From: Aporhodopirellula rubra
GTDB taxonomy: Bacteria > Planctomycetota > Planctomycetia > Pirellulales > Pirellulaceae
Length of the DNA: 64,000 nt
Direction: 5' to 3'
Assembly (NCBI RefSeq): GCF_014192335.1
Contig: NZ_JACHXU010000009.1
Span: 62,001 to 126,000 of the forward strand
Part shown: piece by piece, positions 46,340 through 57,900 of the stretch
Layout: each line of letters opens with the position of its first letter
Position numbering within the stretch: position 1 is the first letter of the stretch
The notes under the pieces: model-generated
Told to the model about the DNA's origin: nothing
Seen by the model: only the letters and a program-made list of their open reading frames with translations
Database searches by the model: none
Program-made: the position numbers and the translations under genes

Positions 46340-47077
46340 TCAACCGCCGAACATGGCAATGGCACTATCGACCTCTTCGATCGTCAGGCTGGATTGTCGG
46401 CGTGACTCGGGATCAACGCAGGTGTCTCGCAGAAGCGGTGTGTCGAGACTGCCCAAACCGCGGTGGCGAATTTTCTGAAAACCAGTGACGCCGTGTCTCC
46501 GCAGCGTCTCTTCAATCCCATTAGCGTGCTCGGGACTCGATGCGACAGGCCACTGTGAGGGATCACGCTCAACATCGCCGGGCAAACGGAACACAAACAT
46601 CGGTGGACGGACCACATGCACGCGTCCCGATCGAATCAAGTCGGGAGAAAACTTTCGAAAGAAAGCCATCATCAGAACACCACAGTGGATGCCGTCGGCA
46701 TCAGGATCCATCAACAGAATGATGCGTTCATAGACGCACTGCTGCGACGACGCCAACTTCGACCTTGCGTCGTCCGCACCCTGAGCATCGGCCGGGCGGA
46801 AACCGAGTAGCGTTTCAAAGATTCGTGTGAAGACTTCGTTTTTCGATACCGCCTCACGTCCCGCCTTGAGTGCATTGAGCGGTTTGCCTTGCAGCGCGAG
46901 GATCGATTGAAAACGATCGTCACGAACTTGGTCGACTGATTTCGCAGCACTATCGCCTTCGACGATCAGGCATTCGGTCCCCGCAACGGTGGTACGGATA
47001 CCAGGTGAGGCGGCCGAACCGACCGCCCCAACAGCCCCGCACGGGTAGTGGGTCGGCTGTCTTCCATACGCGATCAA
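46340..47077 (-). CDS. Orphan GyrB/ParE-type TOPRIM protein lacking the ATPase domain
   Basis: 245 residues starting at a TTG that overlaps the kinase stop (TTGA at 47077-47074). The sequence parallels only the second half of type IIA topoisomerase B subunits: ECLIVEGDSAAKSV (Glu40; compare EVEGDSAGGSA in GyrB), FQSILALQGKPLNALKA, LLMDPDADGIHC with Asp124, Asp126 and Asp128 of the metal site, FSPDLIRSGRVHVVRPPMF, and RHRGLGSLDTPLLRDTCVDPE, which matches the KGLGEM tail. All metal-binding acids of TOPRIM are kept. The GHKL ATPase and transducer domains are missing, and no GyrA partner is nearby. It is probably co-translated with a Ser/Thr kinase. Function unknown. Confidence 0.82.
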   Translation of the reverse strand: MIAYGRQPTHYPCGAVGAVGSAASPGIRTTVAGTECLIVEGDSAAKSVDQVRDDRFQSILALQGKPLNALKAGREAVSKNEVFTRIFETLLGFRPADAQGADDARSKLASSQQCVYERIILLMDPDADGIHCGVLMMAFFRKFSPDLIRSGRVHVVRPPMFVFRLPGDVERDPSQWPVASSPEHANGIEETLRRHGVTGFQKIRHRGLGSLDTPLLRDTCVDPESRRQSSLTIEEVDSAIAMFGG

Positions 47078-48039
47078 ATCAGTTCCCGAAGATCCGCGAG
47101 CAAATCCCGCATTGACTGATATCGCTTTTCAGGACGCTTTTGAAGCGCTCGTGCCACGATGTCATCAATCGCTTTGGGGATATTGTACTGGGGCGACCTC
47201 TCACTCGGCGGTTCGATCTCACGATGCCGGATGTTTTCGAACGTTTCGTCGATCGTTTTGCCTCGAAACGGTTCACGAATCGCCATGACTTCGTACAAGA
47301 CGACACCGACGCTGAAAATATCCGTCCGTTCGTCAATCGTCCGGTTGCCGACGATTTGTTCGGGCGACATGTACAACGGCGTGCCCGGTCGTTGCCCACC
47401 GCCGGTCAGGGTTTGCAGTTGCGGCGTGTCGATTTCCGGTCGCAGTTCGAGCGAGCTTTCACGGATCGGCTCGTTATCGTCGGCATGTCCCCATACTTTG
47501 GCGACACCCCAATCGAGCAAAATCACCTCACCAAAGTTCCCAACCCAGATGTTCTCGGGTTTCACATCGCGGTGGATCACGCCTCGAGCGTGGGCATAGG
47601 CCAATGCCTGGCATGCCGCCCCGACAATTTCGATCCGGCGTGAAATCGGGAACGCCTCGATCGCCTGTTCGTCGCCACGAGCGATCCGTTTCAAGATTTC
47701 GAAAAGGTTCTCGCCTGAAATCCTTTTCATGACGAAGTAGACACCATCGATGTCATCTTCGCCGATGTCGTATACTGGGACCGTGTTAGGATGCTGCAAT
47801 TGAGCCGTCACACGGGCTTCCCGCAACAGTCGACGCCGTTCACGACGGTCGAATTTTGTTTCGGGCAGCAGCTTCTTGATTGCGACCGTACGTCCCGTCA
47901 CCGGGTCGAACGCGGACTGCAAGACTCCGGTACCTCCCCGCGCCATTTCTCGCGGCCCCGTGTATCGTTTTAGCCCGCGAGGCACATCCTTCGGCAAATC
48001 GGGATCGGTTCCCGACAGAATGATGGTGGGTTCGTTCAT
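47074..48039 (-). CDS. Ser/Thr protein kinase, cytoplasmic, coupled to the TOPRIM gene
   Basis: 321 residues. A full protein kinase domain is visible: ARGGTGVLQSAFD (glycine loop), VAIKKLLP (ATP Lys), HRDVKPENIWV (catalytic loop), LLDWGVAKVW (DWG for DFG, frequent in planctomycete kinases), GTPLYMSPEQ, and DERTDIFSVGVVLYEVM. About 45 residues of the activation region carry an extra acidic insert (HADDNEPIRESSLELRPE). There is no transmembrane segment and no sensor domain, so it is soluble and about domain-sized. It is translated just upstream of the GyrB-like TOPRIM gene, with overlapping stop and start, and is divergent from the DUF2007 gene. Confidence 0.92.
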   Translation of the reverse strand: MNEPTIILSGTDPDLPKDVPRGLKRYTGPREMARGGTGVLQSAFDPVTGRTVAIKKLLPETKFDRRERRRLLREARVTAQLQHPNTVPVYDIGEDDIDGVYFVMKRISGENLFEILKRIARGDEQAIEAFPISRRIEIVGAACQALAYAHARGVIHRDVKPENIWVGNFGEVILLDWGVAKVWGHADDNEPIRESSLELRPEIDTPQLQTLTGGGQRPGTPLYMSPEQIVGNRTIDERTDIFSVGVVLYEVMAIREPFRGKTIDETFENIRHREIEPPSERSPQYNIPKAIDDIVARALQKRPEKRYQSMRDLLADLRELI

Positions 48040-48125
48040 GGTACTGGTATTGTATCGTGTCGCTCGCCCGCATGGGTGAGCACAACAATCTCGGTTTGAA
48101 AATTAGAACTCAAAAGAACTCAACG

Positions 48126-48383
48126 ATGAACATGCCCGCCGATGACAACGACGAACAGCTCGACGATGCCAATTTAGTGACCGTCGCGGAGCGTGCCAAC
48201 GAGATCTCTGCGGGCGTCTTAGTGAATATTCTGGCCGACGAGGGAATCCGGGCGATCTCTGTCGGAGGCTTTACTGCCGGTTTTCGTGCCGAAGCACCGG
48301 GTTGGGTGCAAGTGAAAGTGTTCGAGCGGGATGCCAAACGGGCTAAAAAAATTATTGAAGAAATTAAACCTGAGCATGAGTGA
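48126..48383 (+). CDS. DUF2007-type small protein
   Basis: 85 residues from the ATG at 48126 ([11 protein letters not shown]). The core [32 protein letters not shown] and [20 protein letters not shown] is the ferredoxin-like DUF2007 fold, sometimes called a putative signal-transducing protein. No enzyme motif. Its last eight bases overlap the start of pdxA, so both are likely made together. It is divergent from the kinase gene. Confidence 0.75.
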   Translation: MNMPADDNDEQLDDANLVTVAERANEISAGVLVNILADEGIRAISVGGFTAGFRAEAPGWVQVKVFERDAKRAKKIIEEIKPEHE

Positions 48384-49413
48384 GTCGGTCCCCAAGCTAG
48401 CGATCACGATGGGCGATAGCGGTGGCGTCGGCCCCGAATTGGCCTTGCGTGTTTGGCAACACCCCGCAGTCCGAGAAGCAGGCATCCCGTTGTTGATGGG
48501 AGACGCTCGACTGTTCGCGCGTGTCGCCAAAACTTGTCGCATCCCACTCCCCGAGACGATCACTCTTTCGCAAATTGTTGATCTCCCATCGGATTCCGAA
48601 GGTTGCATCGTTGATGTCGGTCATTTAGAAGCCGAAACCGTGACGCCGGGGTTCTACTCGGCTGAAACCGGCCGCGCTTCTTATGAAACCATGTGCGTGG
48701 CAATCGATGCGGCCATTGCAGGCACAGTCGACGCGGTTGTCACCGGACCGATTCAAAAGGAAGCATGGATGCAAGCCGGCATTCCCTTCCCCGGTCACAC
48801 GGAACTACTCGCTCATCGTGTCGGCGAGGCAAACGGAACGGGTCCCATCGACGTGCGCATGATGCTGGCCAGTGAAACGATTGCATGCGTTCTGGAAACG
48901 ATTCATGTCCCCCTGGCCGATGTGCCTGGAATGCTGAATTCGGAATCTCTCGCCCACACGATCGAAATGGCGGGCAGAGCGATGCAGCGTCGCAACCGCC
49001 GCCGAGGCAGCCTGTTGCCACCACGGATCGGCGTCTGCGGGCTGAACCCACACGCCGGTGAGCACGGCATGTTCAGTCACGGTGAAGAAGAACGCATCGT
49101 CGCCCCCGCAATCGAAACGGCCCGCCGAGGCGGATGGGATGTGCTCGGCCCGCTACCCCCGGACACCGCATTCACGCCCGTCATGCGTGACCGCATCGAC
49201 GTCTACGTTTGCCTGTATCACGACCAGGGGCTGATCCCCTTGAAAGCTCTTTCGTTTGATGACGCGGTCAACGTGACACTCGGTTTGCCGATCGTGCGAA
49301 CAAGCGTCGATCACGGCACGGCGATGGACCTCGCATGGAAATCAATGGCCTCGGAGAAAAGCCTCATCGCCGCCATTCGATTGGCCTCTGAATTGGTCGA
49401 GTCGACGCCATGA
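48376..49413 (+). CDS. pdxA: 4-hydroxythreonine-4-phosphate dehydrogenase
   Basis: 345 residues starting at the ATG at 48376 within the end of the DUF2007 gene. It catalyses a step of pyridoxal phosphate synthesis. Family marks are [17 protein letters not shown] (normally GDPAGIGPE; here S-G replaces P-A), [10 protein letters not shown]-like [23 protein letters not shown] with metal-binding His, [14 protein letters not shown], and [15 protein letters not shown]. The stop overlaps the next gene by ATGA. The SG substitution near the N-terminus is a small oddity. Confidence 0.92.
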   Translation: MSESVPKLAITMGDSGGVGPELALRVWQHPAVREAGIPLLMGDARLFARVAKTCRIPLPETITLSQIVDLPSDSEGCIVDVGHLEAETVTPGFYSAETGRASYETMCVAIDAAIAGTVDAVVTGPIQKEAWMQAGIPFPGHTELLAHRVGEANGTGPIDVRMMLASETIACVLETIHVPLADVPGMLNSESLAHTIEMAGRAMQRRNRRRGSLLPPRIGVCGLNPHAGEHGMFSHGEEERIVAPAIETARRGGWDVLGPLPPDTAFTPVMRDRIDVYVCLYHDQGLIPLKALSFDDAVNVTLGLPIVRTSVDHGTAMDLAWKSMASEKSLIAAIRLASELVESTP

Positions 49414-51092
49414 GGAAGCATCCCGAGCGATGGATTGGCTGGGCGGTGCTCGTCGGGTTGTTCTTTGTTTACGCGGGCGACGCACCACCGGGCGTCAACG
49501 AAGCCCACTATCTCGCCAAGGCGAAGAACTTTTGGGATCCGAGTTGGTGCGCCAATGATTTATTCGTTGCCTCCGGAAAAGCACATTGGCTGTACTACTG
49601 GGTCTTCGGTTGGCCGACGCTGTTCTTTTCGCTTTCGACGACCGCCTGGATCGGACGCCTGATCGGATGGGGCTTTTTGGCAGCGGGCGTAACACGGCTG
49701 TGTCGCGAACTGCGTCTGCCCCCTTTTTATACCCTGATCATTTCGATCATTTGGATCGCAGGAATTCAAGAAGGTAACCTCGCCGGTGAGTGGGTTGTCG
49801 GAGGGATCGAAGCCAAGGTTCCCGCCTACGGACTCGTCCTGTTTGGACTCTCCGAACTTCTGCGACGCAACTGGAATGGCGTTTGGTTGTACTTTGGCAG
49901 CGCCGCGGCGTTCCACGTACTGACAGGTGGTTGGTCCGTCGTCGCCGGCGGAATCGCGTTTGTTTATCTCGAGCGAATTCGCCCTCGCAATCGGGACACT
50001 CCCCAACGTTTTTTCACGCCCGCGTTATTCGCCGGAGGTGCAATCTCCTTGGTCGGGCTTTTGCCAGCCGCAGCGATGTCCGCGGGGGCCACTTCCGCTG
50101 AAGCGACGTCGGCGGCAAGGGTATACGCGTATTTTCGAATTTCGCACCACCTGCTGCCATCCGCTTTTCATCTGGACTGGTACGTTCGTCACGCGCTACT
50201 GACGCTCCTCACGATAACGCTACTGAGAGCTGATTGGCGTCTGGCCGTCCCTCGTCGACGTCGGCGGATTGCCGCGATGGCAGCTTTCTTCGTGGGAGCC
50301 CTCACGATCAGCCTGTGCGGTTTAATCGTCGGAACGGTACCAGCCCTTGCACCGGACTGGGGCGCGAAGTTACTGAGGTTCTATTGGTTTCGGCTCGCCG
50401 ACGCGATCACTCCGTTGGCCCTCGCATGCAGCGTTGCGGGTGTGCTGTCGGGACTCGCACGACATTGCGAGAGCGCGACTCCCACATCGATCGGAAAACG
50501 TCTGCGAGAGTCGATTCATTGGAACTCAACGGGAATGGCTCGTGTCGCCAGCCTCATGGTGCTCGCCGCGGCAACGTGGTGTGTGGGCCGCTCGACATGG
50601 CAACGGATCTACGACAACGTGCCGATTTCACACAGCAACCGATTGCTGGGGTTGCATAGCAACGCCGCCTACTGGGAGCAACGTCGCACCATGTCGGATT
50701 GGATCGACGTCTGCCGGTTTGTCCGAGCGAACACATCGAATGATGCGATTCTGTTAACTCCACGCCATCAGCAATCGTTCAAGTGGTATTCTCATCGCGC
50801 CGAAGTGGTCAATTGGAAAGACATCCCGCAGGACGTCGAGCATCTTCGTAAATGGGCTCGCCGTTTTATCGAAGTCTATCCCGTGGAACTTTCGACGATG
50901 CGTGTCACGATTCGATACGATCGTCTGAGAGAGTTCCGATCGAAGTACGGTGTTGATTGGATGGTGGTTGATCGCCGGGTCGTTGGGCCACATCTTCCGC
51001 TCGTGCAGGTCTACCCAATTGGGGACGAACGCAACGCCACGTACGCGATTTACCGTTTACCGTCTGTTCGTCCGTCGCCGACCGAAAACTAA
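49410..51092 (+). CDS. Polytopic membrane protein, DUF6798-like
   Basis: 560 residues with about ten hydrophobic segments (for example [73 protein letters not shown]). The N-terminus resembles glycosyltransferase-C or DUF6798 membrane proteins ([19 protein letters not shown]). A soluble C-terminal part of about 130 residues ([31 protein letters not shown]) is extracytoplasmic by analogy. It may transfer sugar from a lipid donor, but no catalytic residue can be defended. It is translationally coupled to pdxA by ATGA. Confidence 0.65.
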   Translation: MRKHPERWIGWAVLVGLFFVYAGDAPPGVNEAHYLAKAKNFWDPSWCANDLFVASGKAHWLYYWVFGWPTLFFSLSTTAWIGRLIGWGFLAAGVTRLCRELRLPPFYTLIISIIWIAGIQEGNLAGEWVVGGIEAKVPAYGLVLFGLSELLRRNWNGVWLYFGSAAAFHVLTGGWSVVAGGIAFVYLERIRPRNRDTPQRFFTPALFAGGAISLVGLLPAAAMSAGATSAEATSAARVYAYFRISHHLLPSAFHLDWYVRHALLTLLTITLLRADWRLAVPRRRRRIAAMAAFFVGALTISLCGLIVGTVPALAPDWGAKLLRFYWFRLADAITPLALACSVAGVLSGLARHCESATPTSIGKRLRESIHWNSTGMARVASLMVLAAATWCVGRSTWQRIYDNVPISHSNRLLGLHSNAAYWEQRRTMSDWIDVCRFVRANTSNDAILLTPRHQQSFKWYSHRAEVVNWKDIPQDVEHLRKWARRFIEVYPVELSTMRVTIRYDRLREFRSKYGVDWMVVDRRVVGPHLPLVQVYPIGDERNATYAIYRLPSVRPSPTEN

Positions 51093-51119
51093 CCAGCACT
51101 GCATCCAGGATCCCCACCG

Positions 51120-52133
51120 ATGATCTCTTCGCAATCTCGGACGGTTTGCCCCCAGTGCTACGCCGTTCTCGAAATCGGCCGCCCGGCGGACTCCGTCGCG
51201 ATTAGATGTGGTGCCTGTGACGCTGCGTTCGAATCGACGGCGGCCGATCGCACCTCGCAACGCCTGCTCAATCAAGCGGCACCTCACCTTTCGGTGATGC
51301 GGTCTCTCGACGTAGACACATCGCTGGATTCGCTGTTTGTTAGTGCCATCGCTTGCTTGCATAAGCACTGGTTACTGTTGTTGATGACATCGATTGTTGT
51401 GAACTTAGTTTGGTTTGCAACAATCGGATTTCCAATCGATGCGTTGGTCGGAGGATGGCGTCAATTGACCAGCGGCACCGCCGACTCCGGTGCGATCACA
51501 GCCACACTCGCCGGCACGGTTTTGGTCAGCGTCTTGGCTACTCCCGTTTCCGCCTATTGCATGATCGTGCTCGTCCGTTTGACGCTCGCGATCACACGGC
51601 ACGGCAAATCACCTCAAGGCCGAGGCGTGTTGGCGAACGTGATGGCGTCGCTGCGAGTGCCCTTTTGGTCGGTACTTCGGCTGTCAGGACTCTTTCTCAT
51701 CGTAGGCATCTCAATGGGTGCCCTGTTCGGCATAGGAATCATTGCGATCGTGGGTCTCTCGTTCACCATGGCCCCGCAGACGGCGATTTGGGTCGGCACG
51801 CTGAGCGTTGGCTCAGTGCTCATTGCCGCAGTATTCGTGCTGCAATGGCTGCTGTGGCCGGCAGTGTTCGTTATCTCGGACGGTCGCGCAGACTTAATGA
51901 CGAGCCTGTCCTGGGGTGCCCGTCTCGCGATGCGTCACCGCAAGCTCACGCTGTCCCTAGTCACGGTCTACTTTGTGCTCGCAACCGCCGGATCACTGTT
52001 GTTCTACGTCGGCCAAATCATCACCACACCGCTCGCGATGCTGCCCCTGGCGATTGGCTACCTTCGGATGACAGGTGGAGAAACAGAGCCACCGGCGCGT
52101 TCTAAGACGCCTGCGATACCAGATCCGAAATGA
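51120..52133 (+). CDS. Zinc-ribbon membrane protein of unknown function
   Basis: 337 residues. Cys10, Cys13, Cys30 and Cys33 (VCPQCYAV and RCGACDAA) form an N-terminal zinc ribbon. About five membrane segments follow from residue 80 ([110 protein letters not shown]). The layout is frequent in planctomycetes, but I do not recognise a characterised relative. Its last 32 bases overlap the end of the convergent lpxK gene. Confidence 0.7.
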   Translation: MISSQSRTVCPQCYAVLEIGRPADSVAIRCGACDAAFESTAADRTSQRLLNQAAPHLSVMRSLDVDTSLDSLFVSAIACLHKHWLLLLMTSIVVNLVWFATIGFPIDALVGGWRQLTSGTADSGAITATLAGTVLVSVLATPVSAYCMIVLVRLTLAITRHGKSPQGRGVLANVMASLRVPFWSVLRLSGLFLIVGISMGALFGIGIIAIVGLSFTMAPQTAIWVGTLSVGSVLIAAVFVLQWLLWPAVFVISDGRADLMTSLSWGARLAMRHRKLTLSLVTVYFVLATAGSLLFYVGQIITTPLAMLPLAIGYLRMTGGETEPPARSKTPAIPDPK

Positions 52134-53166
52134 GCCCTTGCAGAACGTCTTCGTTGGCCGTGTAGGCGAGATCGATTTGCAGGTAACCGAGCGTGACGCC
52201 CGCGATTTGATCCACGTCGAGTTTGACCGCGTCTTTGTGAGTACACAGAATCAATTCAGGAACATTGTTCGCGTTCAGTTCGGTGACCCATCGCTGTAAC
52301 TCCTGGCGTGCTTCCCGCTCGTACGGATCGTGGTCCGGTAACCTCCGATGCCCGACAACGGTCGCTCCACAATCGCGAATCGTTTGTTCGAACGCGTCGG
52401 GGTTGCCGATTGCAGACACCAGAGCGACACGTCGACCGGCGAGCGACTGGATCGACTCAGTGCGGCCTCGGTCCATCACGATACTCGCAGGTCGGTGGGT
52501 TGTTTCGATCAGCGGGCGTTGTCCGATGTAGTCTCTGATCCGATCGCGGATTGCACTCCGCGTCGACTCGTCTACTTGATCAGACCGCGTGACAATCACG
52601 GCGTCCGCACGACGCAGGCTGCTGACAGGCTCTCGCAGGTACCCACGGGGCAGAAGGTAACCGAAACCAAACGGGCAAGTCGCATCAACAACGACGAGAT
52701 CGAGGTCACGGTGCAGTCGACGGTGCTGGAAACCGTCGTCCATCACCAGCACCTCCGCCTCGAGTTCGTCCACCGCGATGCGAGCCGCTTCCACACGGTC
52801 AGGATGCTGCACATGAGGAACGTCGGGCAATCGCTCTGCCAATTCCATGGCCTCGTCGTTGACGCCCGATTCTCCGGCCCCATAGCCGCGACTGATGATC
52901 GCGACGCGAATTCCGAGACCACGTAATCGAATGCAAAGATCGCAGACGATCGGTGTTTTCCCTGTTCCGCCGGTGGTCAAATTCCCAACGCTGACAACCG
53001 GCACGTCGGCATGTTCAATCGCTTTGCGTCCCGCGTCGTACTGATAGCGACGGACTCGCGCGGCGACACCATAGAGCACACTCGCCGCCCGCAATGAAAG
53101 ACGCGCAGAGGCCGCAACGGGTCCGGTCTTATTTCCGCTGAGCAAGGCGCGGTGATCAAGATTCAT
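52102..53166 (-). CDS. lpxK: Tetraacyldisaccharide 4'-kinase
   Basis: From the ATG at 53166 ([11 protein letters not shown]), 354 residues. It phosphorylates the lipid A disaccharide at the inner membrane. The Walker A loop is in [15 protein letters not shown]. Other marks are [31 protein letters not shown] (the conserved DDGFQ) and [10 protein letters not shown]. The C-terminal Rossmann-like part ends with an acidic region. Together with lpxC and lpxA elsewhere in the window it shows a functional lipid A route. The 3' end overlaps the convergent zinc-ribbon gene. Confidence 0.94.
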   Translation of the reverse strand: MNLDHRALLSGNKTGPVAASARLSLRAASVLYGVAARVRRYQYDAGRKAIEHADVPVVSVGNLTTGGTGKTPIVCDLCIRLRGLGIRVAIISRGYGAGESGVNDEAMELAERLPDVPHVQHPDRVEAARIAVDELEAEVLVMDDGFQHRRLHRDLDLVVVDATCPFGFGYLLPRGYLREPVSSLRRADAVIVTRSDQVDESTRSAIRDRIRDYIGQRPLIETTHRPASIVMDRGRTESIQSLAGRRVALVSAIGNPDAFEQTIRDCGATVVGHRRLPDHDPYEREARQELQRWVTELNANNVPELILCTHKDAVKLDVDQIAGVTLGYLQIDLAYTANEDVLQGLISDLVSQAS

Positions 53167-53274
53167 GGGCGGCACGAAATGCAAACGGAAACGCGTTGCA
53201 GAAAACCCGCCGAGCCGAGTGAGGACGCGACGAATCGATCAAGCGGAATTCAGAAGCGGCACAAACAGGAAACA

Positions 53275-53314
53275 TCGTTTGTCCGGAACACCCAAGGGCA
53301 TCCCGGACAAACGA
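53275..53314. terminator. Hairpin downstream of gltD, probable terminator
   Basis: TCGTTTGTCCGG at 53275-53286 pairs perfectly with CCGGACAAACGA at 53303-53314. The 16-base loop contains CCCAAGGG, which could extend the structure. It lies 35 bases past the gltD stop (minus-strand transcription) and before lpxK. No T-run follows. Confidence 0.7.
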
Positions 53315-53349
53315 GTGAATCTCATACCACATCGATAACAGCGTCGGCT

Positions 53350-54852
53350 TTAAACGCCAGCGAGTGACGTCCCGAGGGTCAAACCGGGTGCCGGAAGGCA
53401 ACTCGACCCTTCGAGGAACACGTCGATCGCACGAGCAGCACCGCGACCTTCGTTAATCGCCCAAACGACGAGGCTTTGACCACGACGACAGTCACCTGCC
53501 GCGAAGACTCCTTCGATGTTCGTCGCAAACTTGCCATGCTCGGCTTGGAAGTTGCTTCGACCGTCTGTTTCCAAACCGATTGATTCAGCGACGTATTGCT
53601 CTGGTCCCAGGAAACCCATGGCGAGCAAGATCAATTGCGCCGGCCATTCTTTCTCGCTGCCTTCGACCTCACTCATCTGCCATCCACCCTCGTCGTTCTT
53701 CGTCCATTCGACGGCGACGGTTTGGATGCCTTTGAGTTTGCCCGCATCATCGGTCAAGAACTTCTTGCTCAAGATTTGGTATTCGCGAGGGTCCTTGCCG
53801 AACTTCGCTTCCGCTTCTTCGTGACCGTAATCGACACGGAAGATCCGAGGCCATTCTGGCCATGGATTATCCGCACCGCGAGCCTCAGGAGGCTTCGGTA
53901 ACAATTCAAAGTTGACCACCGAACGGCAGCCGTGCCGGAGACTCGTTCCGATGCAGTCGGTACCGGTATCACCACCGCCGATGACGATCACGTCTTTGCC
54001 TTCGGCACTGATAAAGCGACCGTTCAAGCTGTCCCCGTGCACGCTCTTTTGCGTGTTCGCGGTCAGGAATTCCATCGCGAAATGAACGCCTTTGGCGTCG
54101 CGGCCTTCGATCGGCAAATCACGCGGTTTTGTTGCGCCACATGCCAACAGGACGGCGTCATAATCCTTGCGTAGATCTTCCGGTGAGATGTCTTTACCGA
54201 TGTTCACGCCGGTGCGGAATTCGATTCCTTCGGCGGTCATCTTGTCGACACGTCGCTGCACGGCCTTCTTCGACAACTTCATGTTTGGGATGCCGTACTG
54301 CAGCAACCCACCGATGCGGTCGGCACGTTCAAACACGGTGACCAAGTGACCGGCTTTGTTAAGCTGATCGGCAGCCGACAATCCCGCGGGTCCACTACCG
54401 ACGATCGCGACCTTCTTGCCGGTTCGCTCTTTCGGCGGTTCGGGTTTGATCCAACCTTCTTCCCATGCACGATCAACAATCGCGTTCTCGATGTTCTTGA
54501 TCGTCACCGGTGGATTGGTGATCCCCAACACGCACGCGCCTTCGCACGGTGCGGGGCAGGTCCGACCGGTGAATTCAGGGAAGTTGTTCGTCTTGTGCAA
54601 CCGCTCGATGGCTTCCTTCCAGCGGTTGTTGTAGACCAAGTCATTCCACTCGGGGATCAAATTATCGATCGGGCAACCGCTCGCCGATTGGCAGAACGGA
54701 ACACCGCAATCCATGCAACGGGCGCCCTGAGTCTTCAGTTGTTCCGTTTTATGCTCGGTGTAAATCTCGTCGTAATCGTTGATACGGACGACTGGCAAAC
54801 GCCATGGCACTTTTTCGCGATCGAACTCTTTGAATCCGGTGGGCTTACCCAT
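53350..54852 (-). CDS. gltD: Glutamate synthase (NADPH) small subunit
   Basis: 500 residues, family length. It passes electrons from NADPH through FAD and iron-sulfur clusters to the large subunit. The N-terminal cysteine groups are [19 protein letters not shown] and [14 protein letters not shown]. The FAD site is [16 protein letters not shown], the NADPH site is [18 protein letters not shown], and the C-terminal FAD clamp is [21 protein letters not shown]. It lies 117 bases after gltB on the same strand. Confidence 0.96.
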   Translation of the reverse strand: MGKPTGFKEFDREKVPWRLPVVRINDYDEIYTEHKTEQLKTQGARCMDCGVPFCQSASGCPIDNLIPEWNDLVYNNRWKEAIERLHKTNNFPEFTGRTCPAPCEGACVLGITNPPVTIKNIENAIVDRAWEEGWIKPEPPKERTGKKVAIVGSGPAGLSAADQLNKAGHLVTVFERADRIGGLLQYGIPNMKLSKKAVQRRVDKMTAEGIEFRTGVNIGKDISPEDLRKDYDAVLLACGATKPRDLPIEGRDAKGVHFAMEFLTANTQKSVHGDSLNGRFISAEGKDVIVIGGGDTGTDCIGTSLRHGCRSVVNFELLPKPPEARGADNPWPEWPRIFRVDYGHEEAEAKFGKDPREYQILSKKFLTDDAGKLKGIQTVAVEWTKNDEGGWQMSEVEGSEKEWPAQLILLAMGFLGPEQYVAESIGLETDGRSNFQAEHGKFATNIEGVFAAGDCRRGQSLVVWAINEGRGAARAIDVFLEGSSCLPAPGLTLGTSLAGV

Positions 54853-54969
54853 AGTAATGATCCTGGATGATGACGGGGGAGGCTGGGGGCTGAGTGGGGC
54901 GAGCGATTACCGGCCCCGCGGCGCCCATGACGAATCGTCACGGGCGGTTAATAAAAGGGAGATACAAAC

Positions 54970-57900
54970 CTACGCGTTTACAGCAACAGCGGCGGCTTTT
55001 TGCTTCTCGGCGTTCTCAAGCAGAACGCGTTTGTAGTCGGTCGGCATGACCTTGACACACTGGCTCAGGAACTTATCCCAGTCTGCAAGTGCTTCACCGG
55101 CAACTTCACTGGAGGTGAACTCTTGGTGACGTCGAATCATCTCCTTCACCATGGCTTCCTCTTCACCGGCTTCGATCTTCTCGAGTTCAACGGTTGCGAG
55201 GTTGCAGTTCAGATTGAAGTCACCATCACGGTCCCACACGTATGCGATCCCGCCGGACATGCCTGCGGCAAAGTTCCTGCCGGTCCAACCGAGAACGACA
55301 ACACGACCACCTGTCATGTACTCACAACCGTGATCTCCAACGCCTTCGACAACCGCGTTGGCACCACTGTTGCGAACACAGAATCGCTCGGCCGCACGTC
55401 CGCTGAAGAACACTTCGCCGCTAGTCGCACCGTACAGGCACACGTTGCCGACAATGATGTTGTCCACTGCCGAGAACGTTTTTTCACGCGGCGGATAAAC
55501 AACGATCCGCCCGCCCGAGAGACCTTTACCGACATAGTCGTTGGCATCACCTTCGAGTTCGATCGTGACACCGTGAGCCAAGAAGGCTCCCAGACTTTGT
55601 CCTGCCGAACCGGTCAGGTCGATATGCACGGTATCATCAGGAAGTCCTTGTTGACCATGAACCTTCGCGATCTCATGGGACAAGATCGTTCCGACGGTAC
55701 GGTTGATGTTGATGATCGGCGATGTGATGCGGACCGGTTCACCGGTGTCGATCGCGTTGCGGGCTTCACCGAGCAACTTCGTCATGTCGAGTGATTTCTC
55801 CAAACCGTGATCCTGAGCACGCGAGCAAATCACGCCGACATCTTCGTGTGGTTTGTTCGCCGGGTGCAGCACCTGGGTCAGGTCCAATCCGTCGCTCTTC
55901 CAGTGCTTGATCGCGTCATCGGTCATCAACACTTCGCTGCGTCCGACCATTTCATCGATCGTTCGGAAGCCCAGCTTCGCCATCAAACGACGGGCATCCT
56001 CGGCGACCATGAACAGGTAATTGACGACGTGTTCCGGTTTCCCTGTGAACATCTTCCGCAATTCTGGATCTTGAGTCGCAATTCCGACGGGGCATGTATT
56101 CAGGTGACACTTCCGCATCATGATGCAACCGAGCGTGATCAACGGAGCAGTCGAGAAACCGAACTCTTCGGCACCCAACAATGCGGCGATGACAACGTCG
56201 CGACCGGTCTTGAGACCACCATCGGTTTGCAAGACCACACGGCTACGCAGATCGTTCAACACGAGCACTTGATGCGTCTCCGCAATCCCGAGTTCCCACG
56301 GCAATCCGGCGTGCTTGATACTCGTCAGCGGCGATGCACCTGTACCACCGGTATCACCGGAGATCAGAATGTGGTCTGCGTGTGCTTTAGCAACACCCGA
56401 TGCAATCACACCGACGCCCACTTCGCTGACCAGCTTCACGCTGACTCGGGCGGCGGGGTTGCTGTTCTTGAGGTCGTGAATTAACTGCGCGAGATCCTCG
56501 ATCGAGTAAATGTCGTGGTGCGGCGGAGGACTGATCAAGCCCACACCCGGGGTGCTGTAACGAATCCCTGCGATGTAATCGTCCACCTTCTTACCAGGCA
56601 ACTCACCGCCTTCACCAGGCTTTGCACCCTGCGAGACCTTGATCTGCAACTCGTCCGCGTTGGTGAGGTATTCGATCGTGACACCGAAACGCCCCGACGC
56701 GATCTGCTTAATTGACGATCGCTTGGAATCACCGTTCTCCAGTGGCTTGAACCGAACCGGATCTTCGCCGCCTTCACCGGTATTGCTTTTCCCGCCGAGT
56801 CGGTTCATTGCGATTGCGAGTGACTCGTGTGATTCGGCACTGATACTGCCGAGGCTCATCGCACCAGTGCAAAAACGCTTGACGATTTCTTTTGCACTTT
56901 GCACTTCGTCGAGAGGCAATGACGGACCGGCAACGCCTTCTTTGAATCCGAGCAAACCTCGGAGCGTGCAGCGGGTGCGATTGTCTTCGTTGATCGCGTG
57001 AGCAAACTTCCAATAGGCGTCTTCGTTGTTATTGCGTGCGGCAACCTGCAGGCTCGAAATCGCCTGTGGGCTCCACGCGTGTTTCTCGCCTTCGGCACGC
57101 CAATGAAATTCACCGAGGTTTGGCAACGAAGGCAGCTTGTCATCGGCTTTGGTTGGGTAACCCAGCTCATGTCGTCGCAGAGTCTCTTCGGCAAGGATGT
57201 CGAACGACACACCTTGGATACGACTCGCCGTTCCGACGAAGCATCGTTCGATGATTTCATCACGAAGCCCCAATGCTTCGAAGATCTGTGCACCCTTGTA
57301 ACTTTGCAGGGTACTGATGCCCATCTTGGCCATCACCTTGAGCATGCCTTTGCCGACGCCCTTGCGGTAAGCGGCAACGATCTTGTCGTCATCGAGCGCG
57401 GCGGGCAACAACCCATCACGGTGAGCTTGCCAGAGGGCCTCGAACGCGAGGTAGGGGTTGATCGCGTCGGCACCGTAACCGATCAGCAAACAGTGATGAT
57501 GAACTTCGCGAGCTTCACCGGTTTCGAGAACCAATCCGACACGGGTTCGTTTCGCCTGTGCAACCAAGTGATGGTGCACCGCACCGGTGGCGAGCAACAT
57601 GCTAACTGGAACGCGACCGTGAGCGATTTCGCGGTCACTCAAAATAACCAACTCGATCCCGTCATCACACGCCGCTTCGGCTTCGGCACAGATTCGATCC
57701 AGTGTTTTCTGGACGCCGGCTTTGCCTTCACTGCGATCGAACGTGATATCGATCGTGCGACTGTTCCAACCTTTGTGGTTGATATGCTTGAGCGCGGCGA
57801 TCTCTTCGTTGGTCAGAATCGGGTGATCGACAAGCAAACGATGACAATGCTGATCGGTAGCGGCGAGCAGGTTCTGCTCGGGACCGATATAGCATTCCAA

